64,000 bases of DNA from Ulvibacterium marinum (lineage in GTDB: Bacteria; Bacteroidota; Bacteroidia; Flavobacteriales; Flavobacteriaceae). Shown here in pieces: positions 24,853 through 33,234 of this stretch (the stretch's first letter is position 1; every line of letters starts with the position of its first letter). Below the pieces are notes generated by a model, which was given only the letters and a program-made list of their open reading frames with translations, was not told where the DNA came from and ran no database searches. The stretch is from NCBI RefSeq assembly GCF_003626755.1, contig NZ_RBCJ01000002.1:1054001-1118000 (forward strand). Reading direction: 5' to 3'. The position numbers were made by a program, and so were the translations under genes.

Positions 24853-24860
24853 TACTTTTG
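24853..24860 (+). promoter_or_regulatory. promoter -7 element for the gene at 24892
   Basis: TACTTTTG is an exact TAnnTTTG match 31 bp upstream of the start codon. No convincing TTTG -33 element is at the usual distance. It is divergent from the rpmH promoter in the same 166-bp spacer. Confidence 0.5.
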
Positions 24861-24891
24861 CGCCATTCGATAATTTGGATTTTTCCCCACT

Positions 24892-25773
24892 ATGAAAAAG
24901 GTTTTGCCCCTATTGTTTATATTGTTTTTTGGGCCGTGGGCCATGGGCCAAGTAAAGTTGGAATACAAGCTGGAAAAGGATGACGTATTTACCATTAAGC
25001 AAGAGGCCAAACAGGTCATTACCCAAGAACTGGAAGGAGCTGAACACGAATTGACCAATGTAATCGATGGTGTTTTGGAATTCAAGGTCCTAGGTGAAGA
25101 AGATGAAAATTACGAAATAGCGTTGACCTTTAAGGATCTTAATCTTAAAATTGTATCCAGCATACAAGGAGAATTGATGAATGTGGCCGCAAAGGAAATT
25201 GTTGAGGGTGATATGCAATCCAATATTTTCAATAGCTTATTGGAGCATCCTATACAAATGACCCTTTCCAGAAATGGACATATCCTTAGGGTTCAGGGCG
25301 GCGATAGTCTAGTGGCCAAGATGGCCCAAGCTTCTGGATTGGAAGATGAGTTTTCCCTGAATATGATGAAAAAATCCTTGGAGAAGGAATTCGGATCGGA
25401 AGCCTTATCCAACAGCTATGAACAAATGACCTATCTCTACCCCCAGCAACAAGTTGCGCCGGGAGATACCTGGGAGAATGAGTATACCGGAAAGTTAAGC
25501 ACCAAGAATACATGGACTTTGGAAACCATTGAGGACACCAACGCAAAAATTACGGGAACGGCTGAAGTGATTATGGATATTACCGAACCCGCTACCACGA
25601 TGAACCTTACCGGAACACAGGCCACCCATATTACCACGGATTTATCATCTGGTTTTATAAAAAAAATGAAGGTAGAGGGCGAGTCCAAAGGTATGGGAAC
25701 CGTGGCGCAATTGGGAGATCAGAAGATCCCGACTACCATAAAGTCCACAATTACATACGAACGAATCAATTAA
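24892..25773 (+). CDS. exported DUF6263-like protein
   Basis: A 293-residue secreted protein with a clear signal peptide (Lys-rich start, hydrophobic core LPLLFILFFGPWA, cleavage near residue 20 at AMGQ). The mature part is beta-rich. It includes the SSGFIKKMKVEGE segment near 262 and a final TIKSTITYERIN, a layout I associate with DUF6263 of Bacteroidota. A periplasmic location is likely and the function is unknown. The gene has its own promoter box and is followed after 9 bp by a TPR membrane protein, so the two are probably co-transcribed. Confidence 0.75.
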   Translation: MKKVLPLLFILFFGPWAMGQVKLEYKLEKDDVFTIKQEAKQVITQELEGAEHELTNVIDGVLEFKVLGEEDENYEIALTFKDLNLKIVSSIQGELMNVAAKEIVEGDMQSNIFNSLLEHPIQMTLSRNGHILRVQGGDSLVAKMAQASGLEDEFSLNMMKKSLEKEFGSEALSNSYEQMTYLYPQQQVAPGDTWENEYTGKLSTKNTWTLETIEDTNAKITGTAEVIMDITEPATTMNLTGTQATHITTDLSSGFIKKMKVEGESKGMGTVAQLGDQKIPTTIKSTITYERIN

Positions 25774-25782
25774 AGTAAGAAC

Positions 25783-26298
25783 ATGTTCCATAAGAATATT
25801 AAACTCGTCATTGCCGGATTAATTATAGCTTATGCCATTTATCAGTTTATGGAAGGGAATATAGGCAATGGTATTGCTCTGATTTTGTTTTCGCTCATTT
25901 TCATCTTCCTATACTTTAGGAACGAAATGATTCTACTGGCCTTTTTACGTATGCGGAAACAGGATATGGAAGGTACCCAAAAATGGTTGGACAAAATAAA
26001 AAACCCGGAGGCAGCCTTAATCACCAAACAGCAAGGGTATTACAATTATATGCATGGTATCCTACACTCACAAAAAAACTTGACCCAAGCCGAAAAATAT
26101 TTTAGAAAGGCCTTAAAATTGGGACTGACTATGGACTATGATGTAGCCATGGCCAAACTGAGCCTAGCCGGTATAGCTATGCAAAAACGTCGCAAACGGG
26201 AAGCGACTACCTTACTTCAGGAAGCTAAAAAGCTGGACAAGAACAACATGCTTACAGAGCAGATTAAAATGATGCAGCAACAGATGAAGAGGATTTAA
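25783..26298 (+). CDS. membrane-anchored TPR protein
   Basis: A 171-residue protein with two adjacent hydrophobic helices at the N-terminus (about 6-23 and 29-47) followed by a soluble helical part. The segment around 85-115 (GILHSQKNLTQAEKYFRKALKLG) has the spacing of a tetratricopeptide repeat, with a second weaker repeat after it (LSLAGIAMQKRRKREATTLLQEAKKLD). TPRs mediate protein-protein contacts; the partner is unknown. It follows the DUF6263-like gene by 9 bp and overlaps the convergent transglycosylase gene by 4 bp. Confidence 0.8.
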   Translation: MFHKNIKLVIAGLIIAYAIYQFMEGNIGNGIALILFSLIFIFLYFRNEMILLAFLRMRKQDMEGTQKWLDKIKNPEAALITKQQGYYNYMHGILHSQKNLTQAEKYFRKALKLGLTMDYDVAMAKLSLAGIAMQKRRKREATTLLQEAKKLDKNNMLTEQIKMMQQQMKRI

Positions 26299-27263
26299 GG
26301 GTTACTACTGGATACTTTGTAGTAGCCTTTGTTGGGTATTTCTATGATATATTTTTTCCTGGAAGCGTTATTTAAGTGTGCTTCGCGAAGCCATGGATTA
26401 TGGCGTTTTAAAATCTTGTAATTTATTTCATACCGTTGGGCAAAATCGGCAAAGCTAAAAACGGGTTCATCCACTTCTACCCGAAATGTAGGTACGGTCG
26501 TATACATATCCTCTTTATTGATTTCAAAACCATATTTTTCAGGATGGGTAAGGATTTCCTTAATCGCCATAATCCGAAATACATAACGTCCCGTTTCTTG
26601 GCCAAGTAAAAGGTCATAGTAATCTCCCACCTGCTGTATTCCCATAAATTTGTTGATCGCGCCTGGACCTGCGTTGTAAGCAGCCGCTGTCAAAGTCCAA
26701 CTCCCATATTTCTCCTTCCATTTGTTCAAGTATTGACAAGCAACCTCTGTGGATTTTTCCAAATGATAACGCTCATCAACATTCTTGTTCACTTCAAGTC
26801 CATACTCTTGTCCGGTCCCTTTCATTATCTGCCAAAAACCGGTGGCTCCGGCATGCGAAACTACGTTCTGAAGTCCGCTTTCGGCAACGGCCAAATACTT
26901 AAAATCGTTCGGAATACCATTCTTGGCAAGGATAGGTTCTATTATGGGAAAGTACTTATGCGCACGCTTCATCAACAAAAGGGCATTGGATTGCCAATAA
27001 GTATTTACCAAAAATTCCCTATCCACACGTTCCATCACTTCGGGATCATCTTGTGGTACGGGTTCCCCTGCAAAATTCAAATCTTCCGGGATATCTATTG
27101 CAGATATTTTATATTCCTTGGCAACGTTTTTACCAGGGTCGTTTTCCGCTACATCCATAGCATCATCGCTTTGCTCTTCTACCCTATTTTGTACTGCAAA
27201 TACTAACGTACTCACTACAAAAAATACTCCTAAAAGCATTAAAACGTTCTTTATTATCTTCAT
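26295..27263 (-). CDS. lytic transglycosylase with C-terminal LysM-like domain (MltD type)
   Basis: A 322-residue exported murein hydrolase, starting at MKIIKNV (27263) so that a normal signal/anchor helix follows; a longer frame upstream would spoil it. The SLT domain has the catalytic Glu in AVAESGLQ, then GATGFWQIMKGTG, the ERYHLEKS block and AAYNAGPGAI, the classic family motifs. The C-terminal part (FADFAQRYEINYKILKRHN) looks like a single LysM-type glycan-binding unit. It cleaves peptidoglycan strands with anhydro-muramic ends, for turnover or insertion of envelope complexes. It is followed upstream on the same strand by a hydrolase gene 43 bp away. Confidence 0.92.
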   Translation of the reverse strand: MKIIKNVLMLLGVFFVVSTLVFAVQNRVEEQSDDAMDVAENDPGKNVAKEYKISAIDIPEDLNFAGEPVPQDDPEVMERVDREFLVNTYWQSNALLLMKRAHKYFPIIEPILAKNGIPNDFKYLAVAESGLQNVVSHAGATGFWQIMKGTGQEYGLEVNKNVDERYHLEKSTEVACQYLNKWKEKYGSWTLTAAAYNAGPGAINKFMGIQQVGDYYDLLLGQETGRYVFRIMAIKEILTHPEKYGFEINKEDMYTTVPTFRVEVDEPVFSFADFAQRYEINYKILKRHNPWLREAHLNNASRKKYIIEIPNKGYYKVSSSNP

Positions 27264-27306
27264 TTTGCCGGATTTGTTATTATTCAAAGGTATTAATACA
27301 ACTCCC

Positions 27307-27969
27307 TTATTCCAAAATAATTGTGGGCAGGTGTTCATTGAACCATTTGGCCCGATGTATGATCATAGTGTGAGTCCCATTTTTTACAGTAATGCAATCT
27401 TTAATGTTGCCGATAGGAAATACCGGGTCTTTTTCACCATGGATGTGCACGAGACGTTCGGGGCAATCCTGTTGATCCCAATTTATGATTTGATCTAAGG
27501 ACCAATCTATGTAGTGCTTATCCCTAATAGAAAGATATTGCTCGTAAAGTTTTAGCCGTTTGGTGATGGTCTCCCCAAAGGCATACTTGGCCAGAAGTTC
27601 TACATTATTCACCAGGCCTGTAGGCAGTAGTTTATACGCTTTGGTGTACTTGGCAAAAGTCATTTTTTTTGGTAATTCAGAGGTGCTTTTTACGCTGGAT
27701 ACGATAATCGTTTTTTTTATCGGAATATATTTCGCCATTTCCTGAACGAGCATACCTCCAAAGGACACGCCCAAAAGCACAGGGTTTTCATGAACGATAT
27801 TTTTGTTCATTTCAACGGCATACTCGGACAGCGTCATTCCCTGTTCGGGAATAAACCATTCCAATAAATGCTGTTCAAATTTATCCTTGGGAAGTGCTAT
27901 GTTTTCAAATATAGATGGATTTGCGGCCATTCCCGGCATAAAATAAACATGGGTTTTATCATAGGGCAT
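27307..27969 (-). CDS. alpha/beta hydrolase
   Basis: A 220-residue hydrolase with the nucleophile elbow GVSFGG (Ser69), an acidic residue in HGEKDPVFP and the final His in NGTHTMI, a complete catalytic triad. The opening YFMPGMAANPSIF carries the oxyanion-hole region. There is no signal peptide, so it is cytosolic. The substrate is unknown; the size fits small esterases. It lies upstream of the transglycosylase on the same strand and may share a transcript. Confidence 0.85.
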   Translation of the reverse strand: MPYDKTHVYFMPGMAANPSIFENIALPKDKFEQHLLEWFIPEQGMTLSEYAVEMNKNIVHENPVLLGVSFGGMLVQEMAKYIPIKKTIIVSSVKSTSELPKKMTFAKYTKAYKLLPTGLVNNVELLAKYAFGETITKRLKLYEQYLSIRDKHYIDWSLDQIINWDQQDCPERLVHIHGEKDPVFPIGNIKDCITVKNGTHTMIIHRAKWFNEHLPTIILE

Positions 27970-28015
27970 AATGGCTAGACTTTGCGTTTTACTAGGAAAA
28001 CTCTATTTTTTTCCC

Positions 28016-28023
28016 TACTTTTG
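28016..28023 (+). promoter_or_regulatory. promoter -7 element upstream of the small GNAT-like gene
   Basis: TACTTTTG is an exact TAnnTTTG match, 115 bp before the start codon at 28138. No -33 element is obvious at the usual spacing. The long leader contains a short hairpin (ACGAT/ATCGT, about 28082-28099) followed by a T-run, which might act as an attenuator. Confidence 0.4.
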
Positions 28024-28137
28024 TACAATCATTGGAAGTTATCCCCAACATCTTAATTTCAAAGTAAAAATATATAAAATTACGATTGTAGAACATCGTG
28101 ATTTTTTTGTCTAAGACCAACATTAAAATCAAACTAT

Positions 28138-28431
28138 ATGAACGAAATGGAAATCAAGGACAATAGTTTCTTGCGTCAATTTGAAACTAGGCTCAATGGG
28201 CATTTAGCTAAAATCGAATACTCCTCGCAGGAAAGAAAGGTCTTTTTGACCAAGCTGGTAGTGCCTGAAGAAATTACCAAGGAAGGTTTTAAAGAAGATT
28301 TTATAAAATCTGTCCTTCATCACATTCAGGAACAAAACCAAAGAGTTGTTCCAACCAGCCCGCAAATAGCAGGTTTTCTACGGAAAAATAGACAATACAA
28401 AGAAATGTTGCCGGTAGGCATCAGAATCTAG
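28138..28431 (+). CDS. small GCN5-related N-acetyltransferase-like protein
   Basis: A 97-residue protein matching the minimal acetyltransferase group (Acetyltransf_CG, YjdJ type). It has an N-terminal strand pair (RLNGHLAKIEYSS), a VPEEITKEGF segment in place of the usual VPEELRGKG, a helix, and the VVPTSPQIAGFLRKN block that corresponds to VIPSCPF..YI.KH. The Arg/Gly-rich CoA loop is altered here, so acetyl-CoA binding is uncertain. It is a single-gene unit ended by the terminator at 28437. Confidence 0.65.
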   Translation: MNEMEIKDNSFLRQFETRLNGHLAKIEYSSQERKVFLTKLVVPEEITKEGFKEDFIKSVLHHIQEQNQRVVPTSPQIAGFLRKNRQYKEMLPVGIRI

Positions 28432-28436
28432 AAAAA

Positions 28437-28464
28437 TAAAATCCCGCAATTAGCGGGATTTTTT
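28437..28464. terminator. bidirectional terminator between the GNAT-like gene and mtaB
   Basis: A 9-bp stem AAATCCCGC/GCGGGATTT with a 5-base loop, flanked by A-rich sequence on one side and TTTTTT on the other, serves both converging genes. Its last bases overlap the mtaB stop codon. Confidence 0.85.
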
Positions 28465-29836
28465 ATGCCTTCACCTCACTTTCAATAAATTCAAATCGCA
28501 CCAAACCATCCTCGTCGATTTCGGTCAGTTCAACGTCATGTAATGTATTTACCAATTTGGGATTCCAAGGCATTTTGACTTTTACATAATTTTCCGTAAA
28601 TCCATGAATATAGCCCTCCTTGTTTTCCCCCTCGAACAATACCGTTCTTACAGTGCCCAACTGGCTTTCATAAAAAGCACGCCGTTTTTTGGCCGAAAGT
28701 CCACGTAACATCTTGCTTCGTTTGGTTCTAATCTTCTTGGGGACTACGCCGTTCATCTCTGCGGCAGAAGTATTGTCCCTTTCGGAATAGGTAAACACAT
28801 GCAGGTAGGAAACGTCCAACTCATTTAGGAAATGGTAGGTTTCCAAAAAATGGGCATCCGTTTCCCCGGGAAATCCAACGATAACATCTACACCAATACA
28901 GGCATGAGGCATAATTTCCTTTATCCTTTCTACTCTTTCAATGTATAGATTCCGTAGATAACGCCGACGCATGAGCTTCAAGATCTCATCGCTACCGCTT
29001 TGTAATGGAATATGAAAGTGGGGCACGAAGGAATTGCTGTTCGCCACAAAATCTATTGTCTCGTTTTTTAAAAGATTAGGCTCTATGGAAGATATCCGAA
29101 GCCGATGAATTCCCGCTACCCTATCCAAGGCCTTGATCAAATCCAAAAAAGTGTGTTCGTGTTTTTTATTGCCAAACTCTCCCTTGCCATAATCCCCTAT
29201 ATTCACGCCAGTCAATACGATTTCCCGAATTCCCTTGGCCGAAATTTCAGCGGCGTTCTGCAAAACATTTTCCAGTGTATCACTTCTTGAAATGCCACGC
29301 GCCAGAGGAATAGTGCAATACGTACATTTATAATCACAACCGTCCTGTACTTTTAAAAATGCACGCGTCCTATCCCCTATGGAATAACTACCAACATAAA
29401 AGTCGGCTTCCTCAATTTCACAGGAATGAATTTGGGCCTCCCTTCCACTGCCTGCCCGACCATGCCATTCAGGCGGGCGCTCAGGGTGACTACTGAGAAG
29501 GTCGTTTATATAGTCCGTAATCTTGAATTTTTCAGTAGCTCCCAAAACCAAATCCACCCCATCCACGGCGGCCAACTCTTCTGGTTTTAATTGGGCGTAA
29601 CAGCCAATGGCGGCTACAAATGCTTCGGGATTGGCTTTTTGTACCTGTCGCACAATGGTCTTAAAACGCTTGTCCGCATTCTCTGTAACCGAGCAGGTAT
29701 TTATGACGTACATATCCGCCGGTTGCGAAAAATCTACCCGCTCAAATCCTTCCGATACAAAACCTCTTGCAATGGTAGAGGTCTCGGAGAAATTAAGCTT
29801 ACAACCGAGTGTGTAAAAAGCGACTTTCTTTTTCAT
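28463..29836 (-). CDS. mtaB: tRNA t6A37 methylthiotransferase MtaB, with an in-frame repeat-derived insertion
   Basis: A 457-residue radical-SAM enzyme that converts t6A37 to ms2t6A37 in tRNA. The start at MKKKVAFYTLGCKLN (29836) gives the normal N-terminus. Cluster-binding cysteines of the UPF0004 domain are Cys12, Cys48 and Cys79; the radical-SAM CxxxCxxC is Cys167, Cys171 and Cys174, followed by a TRAM-like C-terminal domain. Residues about 115-134 (SSHPERPPEWHGRAGSGREA) form a Pro/Gly/Arg-rich insert between the two domains. Its DNA looks like an interspersed repeat; see the separate repeat entry. The frame is intact, so the enzyme is probably active. Confidence 0.94.
   Translation of the reverse strand: MKKKVAFYTLGCKLNFSETSTIARGFVSEGFERVDFSQPADMYVINTCSVTENADKRFKTIVRQVQKANPEAFVAAIGCYAQLKPEELAAVDGVDLVLGATEKFKITDYINDLLSSHPERPPEWHGRAGSGREAQIHSCEIEEADFYVGSYSIGDRTRAFLKVQDGCDYKCTYCTIPLARGISRSDTLENVLQNAAEISAKGIREIVLTGVNIGDYGKGEFGNKKHEHTFLDLIKALDRVAGIHRLRISSIEPNLLKNETIDFVANSNSFVPHFHIPLQSGSDEILKLMRRRYLRNLYIERVERIKEIMPHACIGVDVIVGFPGETDAHFLETYHFLNELDVSYLHVFTYSERDNTSAAEMNGVVPKKIRTKRSKMLRGLSAKKRRAFYESQLGTVRTVLFEGENKEGYIHGFTENYVKVKMPWNPKLVNTLHDVELTEIDEDGLVRFEFIESEVKA
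29435..29494. repeat. repeat-like insertion inside mtaB
   Basis: About 60 bp, clearly more GC-rich than the surrounding gene, contain GTCACCCTGAGCG on the coding strand and CTGCCTGCCC/CAGGCGGGC elements. GTCACCCTGAGC is the core of an interspersed motif I know from Bacteroidota spacers. It adds about 20 residues in frame at a domain boundary. Confidence 0.6.
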
Positions 29837-29942
29837 TTTAGGACTGCAAATATAGGGCAAAGTTGTTATAGATGCGTGAAGTTATAGGCTTTAAGTTCTT
29901 CAGAATCAACTTAAAATCGAATAGTAAAACTGCCAAAACCAT

Positions 29943-31118
29943 TCAATAGTTCCGCCACTTTTGGGTGAGTTCAAAAACATGGTTTAGGATATTGGCTTCC
30001 TTTTCATCAAACTCTACATGTCTTCTGGCCATCATCACCTTGGCCGCCTCAAACGCCTTTCTTGGAAGATAGGTGCTAAAACCGGAAGCCCCGCCCCAAC
30101 TAAAACTGGGAATAAAATTACGGGGGAAGCCGGGTACGTAAATATTGGAATTCACCCCGATTACAGTCCCCGTATTGAACATGGTGTTGATGGCCGTTTT
30201 ACTATGATCACCCATCATAAGACCGCAAAATTGCAATCCCGTCTGCTCAAAGCTTTCTGTGGCATAGTTCCATAGTCGCACTTTGGCATAATTGTTTTTT
30301 AAGTTGGAATTGTTACTGTCCGCACCAATGTTGCACCACTCGCCCAATACCGCATTCCCAAGATATCCTTCATGACCCTTGCTGGAATATCCAAAGATTA
30401 CCGAATTGCTTATTTCACCACAAACCTTTCCATAAGGGCCAACTGTAGTAGGACCATAAATCTTGGCTCCCATTTTTACAACGGCATTGTCACATAAGGC
30501 AAATGCCCCTCGAATAAGGTTACCCTCCCAAACCTCGGAATCTTTTCCCAAATAGATAGGCCCTTCCGAGGCATTTAAAATGCTATATTCCACTTTTGCC
30601 CCTTCTTCCAAAAATATATTCTCAGGGCAAATCAATTGATTTGTATTGGAAATAGGCGCACTTTTTCTTCCATTGGTAAGAAAATCAAAATCTGCCTGTA
30701 GGGCTTCCCCATTTTTAGAAAAGATGTCCCAAGTACGTGCTACACTTAATATTTCTCCTTCGTAAACTACTTTTTTAAAAGTTGAAAGGTCAGCTAATTC
30801 CCGAAGCTCATTTGCACAATAGGCTATGACTTCATCCTTCAGATAAATCGCTTCATTTCGTCTTAGCCTTTTCACCAAGTTGGTCAATTCCACATTTGGC
30901 AAAAAGGAAGCATTGATGAAAGTATTCTCTTCTTCAAGCACCAAAGAGAACTTTTCTTGTAGATAGTCCTCGGTTTTGGAACTTGTACCCACACCAAGAT
31001 AACGTTCCCATTTCTCGCGAATGGTCAAAATTCCTATGCGGATATCAGCTACTGGCCGGGTATAGGTAAAGGGCAGCAAATGGTTTCTAACGTTTCCATC
31101 GAAAAGAACATAATTCAT
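29943..31118 (-). CDS. GlmU-like sugar-nucleotidyltransferase / left-handed beta-helix protein
   Basis: A 391-residue protein with an N-terminal nucleotidyltransferase-like part (MNYVLFDGNVRNHLLPFTYT, then PVADIRIGILTIREKW) and a C-terminal hexapeptide beta-helix (repeats such as GKVCGEISNSVIFGYS and EWCNIGADSNNSNLKNN). The usual GxGxRxxP NTP loop is not visible in the N-terminal part, so catalysis of sugar-1-phosphate activation is doubtful. The family is conserved in Bacteroidota and usually annotated putative sugar nucleotidyltransferase. I start it at MNYVLFDG, because the upstream extension overlaps the terminator region. Confidence 0.82.
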   Translation of the reverse strand: MNYVLFDGNVRNHLLPFTYTRPVADIRIGILTIREKWERYLGVGTSSKTEDYLQEKFSLVLEEENTFINASFLPNVELTNLVKRLRRNEAIYLKDEVIAYCANELRELADLSTFKKVVYEGEILSVARTWDIFSKNGEALQADFDFLTNGRKSAPISNTNQLICPENIFLEEGAKVEYSILNASEGPIYLGKDSEVWEGNLIRGAFALCDNAVVKMGAKIYGPTTVGPYGKVCGEISNSVIFGYSSKGHEGYLGNAVLGEWCNIGADSNNSNLKNNYAKVRLWNYATESFEQTGLQFCGLMMGDHSKTAINTMFNTGTVIGVNSNIYVPGFPRNFIPSFSWGGASGFSTYLPRKAFEAAKVMMARRHVEFDEKEANILNHVFELTQKWRNY

Positions 31119-31142
31119 CGTAAGGGTGGTTTGGAACAAAAT

Positions 31143-31178
31143 TAAAAAAATTACGCCCCCGATTTTGGTCGGAGGCGT
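31143..31178 (-). terminator. intrinsic terminator after rpmE
   Basis: On the minus strand the stem ACGCCTCCGA/TCGGGGGCGT (one mismatch, loop CCAAAA) is followed by AATTTTTTT. It separates the L31 gene from the GlmU-like gene, which starts 25 bp further on. Confidence 0.8.
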
Positions 31179-31205
31179 CAACTATTTTTTGTAAGGGTGT
31201 ATCCT

Positions 31206-31502
31206 TTATTCGCTTTTATCCTTTGAAGCGTCCTTTTGTGGAGCTGCCGGCTTCTTTTTGAACTTATCGTACTTGCTCTTAAATTTATCAATACGTCCTG
31301 CCGTATCCAAAAATTTAGCTTTGCCAGTATAAAATGGATGAGATGTTCTTGAAATCTCCAATTTCACCAATGGATATTCCACCCCATCTACTTCCAAAGT
31401 TTCCTTGGTGTTGGCGGTGGATTTGGTGATGAACACATCGTCATTGGACATATCCTTAAAAGCGACCAATCTATAGTTTTCTGGGTGTATCCCTTTCTTC
31501 AT
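31206..31502 (-). CDS. rpmE2: 50S ribosomal protein L31, type B
   Basis: A 98-residue L31 of the zinc-free B type: it starts [20 protein letters not shown] and has the [24 protein letters not shown] block but no CxxC pair. A Lys/Ala-rich tail ([17 protein letters not shown]) extends the usual 80-90 residues. With no cysteine version in the window, this is probably the main or only L31. Its promoter and terminator mark a single-gene unit. Confidence 0.96.
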   Translation of the reverse strand: MKKGIHPENYRLVAFKDMSNDDVFITKSTANTKETLEVDGVEYPLVKLEISRTSHPFYTGKAKFLDTAGRIDKFKSKYDKFKKKPAAPQKDASKDKSE

Positions 31503-31539
31503 CGGTATAGTACTTTAAATGCTTTTCCTAAAAGTGGTG

Positions 31540-31570
31540 CAAATTTAGACAATTTTCAGAAATCTGCAAT
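31540..31570 (-). promoter_or_regulatory. rpmE promoter
   Basis: On the minus strand ATTG (31570-31567), a 19-bp spacer and TAAATTTG (31547-31540) match the Bacteroidota -33/-7 arrangement. The start codon is about 30 bp beyond the expected transcription start. Confidence 0.75.
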
Positions 31571-31669
31571 TTTAATTCCTAAAAAAGAGAAACAAAATAG
31601 TGTATCTTTAAATGTAACAAAAGTGTTAAAAAGCACACTAAAATAATAACAACCTAAAAACAAAATCAA

Positions 31670-32191
31670 ATGGAAGAAAATCAACCAAAAACAGGGAAGT
31701 TTTCATTGAATTACGGCCTGATTACCGGTGCTGTTGGAATTCTATTTGCATTAATCCTATTTTCAATGGATATGCATTATGAGCGTGGCTTCAGTGTCCA
31801 AGGAGTTCAAATAGCAATATTGGCTGCAGGTATCCTATTGGCTATTTCCCAATTCAAAAAGGCCAGTGCCGGCTACTTGAGCCTTTCAGAAGCTTTGAAG
31901 CTCGGAGCAGGAGTTGCTTTAATTGCAGGTCTTTTAGGCCTACTATATTTTTTCCTATTTTCCAACTTTATCGAGCCTGATTTTATGGACAATACCTACG
32001 AACTTGGAAAACAGAAAGCCCTACAAGACAATCCTGAGCTCACCGAGGAACAAATTGATCAAGGGATTGAGTTCCAAAAAAGTTTAGCGTGGATTACTTA
32101 TCCAATAATACTAGTTATGAATATTGTCATCGGTCTCATTGTTGGTCTTATCGGGGGCCTTATCATGAAAAAGCAAAAACCAGCATATTAA
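31670..32191 (+). CDS. DUF4199 membrane protein
   Basis: A 173-residue protein with four hydrophobic segments (about 15-32, 42-58, 78-99 and 138-165) and a loop with a Lys/Gln-rich helix (ELGKQKALQDNPELTEEQ). The helix arrangement and FKKASAGYLSLSEALKLG segment fit DUF4199, a Bacteroidota family of unknown function. A TATCTTTA box at 31603-31610 is a possible -7 element. It is followed after 41 bp by a glycosyltransferase gene with its own promoter box. Confidence 0.83.
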   Translation: MEENQPKTGKFSLNYGLITGAVGILFALILFSMDMHYERGFSVQGVQIAILAAGILLAISQFKKASAGYLSLSEALKLGAGVALIAGLLGLLYFFLFSNFIEPDFMDNTYELGKQKALQDNPELTEEQIDQGIEFQKSLAWITYPIILVMNIVIGLIVGLIGGLIMKKQKPAY

Positions 32192-32202
32192 TTGCAAAGT
32201 TG

Positions 32203-32210
32203 TATTTTTG
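32203..32210 (+). promoter_or_regulatory. promoter -7 element for the glycosyltransferase gene
   Basis: TATTTTTG is an exact TAnnTTTG match, 22 bp before the ATG at 32233. The -33 element is unclear. Confidence 0.45.
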
Positions 32211-32232
32211 GACAGATGCTTAGCCATTTTCT

Positions 32233-33207
32233 ATGAATCTGTCCATTGTAATCCCCTTGCTCAACGAGGAAGAATCACTTCAAGAACTCCATGACTGGAT
32301 TGTAAACGTCATGCAGAACCATGGTTTTTCCTATGAAGTCATCTTTATTGACGATGGCAGTACGGATAGATCTTGGAAGATTATATCAAGGCTTTCGCAC
32401 GATAACGATTACATAAAGGGAATTCGATTTTTAAGGAATTTTGGAAAGTCTCAAGCCCTGCATGCCGGCTTTAAGGGGGCCCAGGGAGACGTCATTATTA
32501 CAATGGATGCGGATCTCCAGGATAATCCGGAGGAAATCCCAGAATTATATCGCCTAATTACTTCGGAAGGATTCGATTTGATTTCGGGCTGGAAGAAAAA
32601 GAGATATGACGCACTACTTTCAAAGAACCTGCCCTCCAAACTTTTTAATTGGGCGGCAAGAAAGACCTCGGGAGTAAAGTTGCACGATTTTAACTGTGGG
32701 CTAAAAGCTTTCCGAAAAGCCGTAGTAAAAACTATTGAGGTGCGAGGGGAAATGCATCGGTACATCCCCGTCTTGGTTAAGAATGCGGGTTTTTCGAATA
32801 TCGGTGAAAAAGTAGTCAAGCATCAGGCCCGTAAATACGGTAAAACTAAATTTGGAATGGAGCGGTTCATTAATGGATTTCTGGATTTGATCACTATTTG
32901 GTTCGTATCCAAATTTGGCAAAAGACCTATGCACCTTTTTGGGGCACTTGGCGTATTAATGTTTATAGTCGGCTTTGGGTTTGCGCTCTATTTGGGAATA
33001 GACAAACTTTTTATAAATCCCTTCGGTCGTTTGATTACAGATCGACCTCAATTTTTCATTGCCCTCACCGCTATGATTTTGGGAACCCAACTGTTTCTTG
33101 CCGGTTTTATAGGTGAGATTATGATTCGTTCCAAAAAAAATGAGCCCCGTTATACCGTTTCGGAAGAAATCAACTTCGCTAAGCAAGAAGAACAATATTC
33201 TTCTTAA
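32233..33207 (+). CDS. family 2 glycosyltransferase, DPM1/GtrB type with two C-terminal membrane helices
   Basis: A 324-residue enzyme that would transfer a sugar from a nucleotide sugar to polyprenyl phosphate at the inner membrane. The GT-A motifs are DDGSTD at 40-45 and DADLQDNP at 92-99 (metal-binding Asp92/Asp94), followed by the FNCGLKAF block. Two hydrophobic segments near 236-258 and 272-296 place the C-terminus in the membrane, as in GtrB and ArnC relatives. It is close to the phosphoglucomutase gene downstream (27 bp), which supplies sugar-1-phosphate, so a shared role in envelope glycan synthesis is plausible. Confidence 0.92.
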   Translation: MNLSIVIPLLNEEESLQELHDWIVNVMQNHGFSYEVIFIDDGSTDRSWKIISRLSHDNDYIKGIRFLRNFGKSQALHAGFKGAQGDVIITMDADLQDNPEEIPELYRLITSEGFDLISGWKKKRYDALLSKNLPSKLFNWAARKTSGVKLHDFNCGLKAFRKAVVKTIEVRGEMHRYIPVLVKNAGFSNIGEKVVKHQARKYGKTKFGMERFINGFLDLITIWFVSKFGKRPMHLFGALGVLMFIVGFGFALYLGIDKLFINPFGRLITDRPQFFIALTAMILGTQLFLAGFIGEIMIRSKKNEPRYTVSEEINFAKQEEQYSS

Positions 33208-33234
33208 ATTTACGGCTCAAATACATATGCCTAA

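Noticed and set aside
27264-27338. N-terminal extension of the transglycosylase
   Set aside because: The extra 25 residues would precede a normal signal helix and overlap the gene spacing; MKIIKNV gives a standard exported protein start.
28463-29836. mtaB as a disrupted gene because of the insert
   Set aside because: The insert is a multiple of three, contains no stop and lies between domains; all cluster-binding cysteines are present.
31119-31181. N-terminal extension of the GlmU-like protein
   Set aside because: It is encoded by the rpmE terminator hairpin and its T-run.
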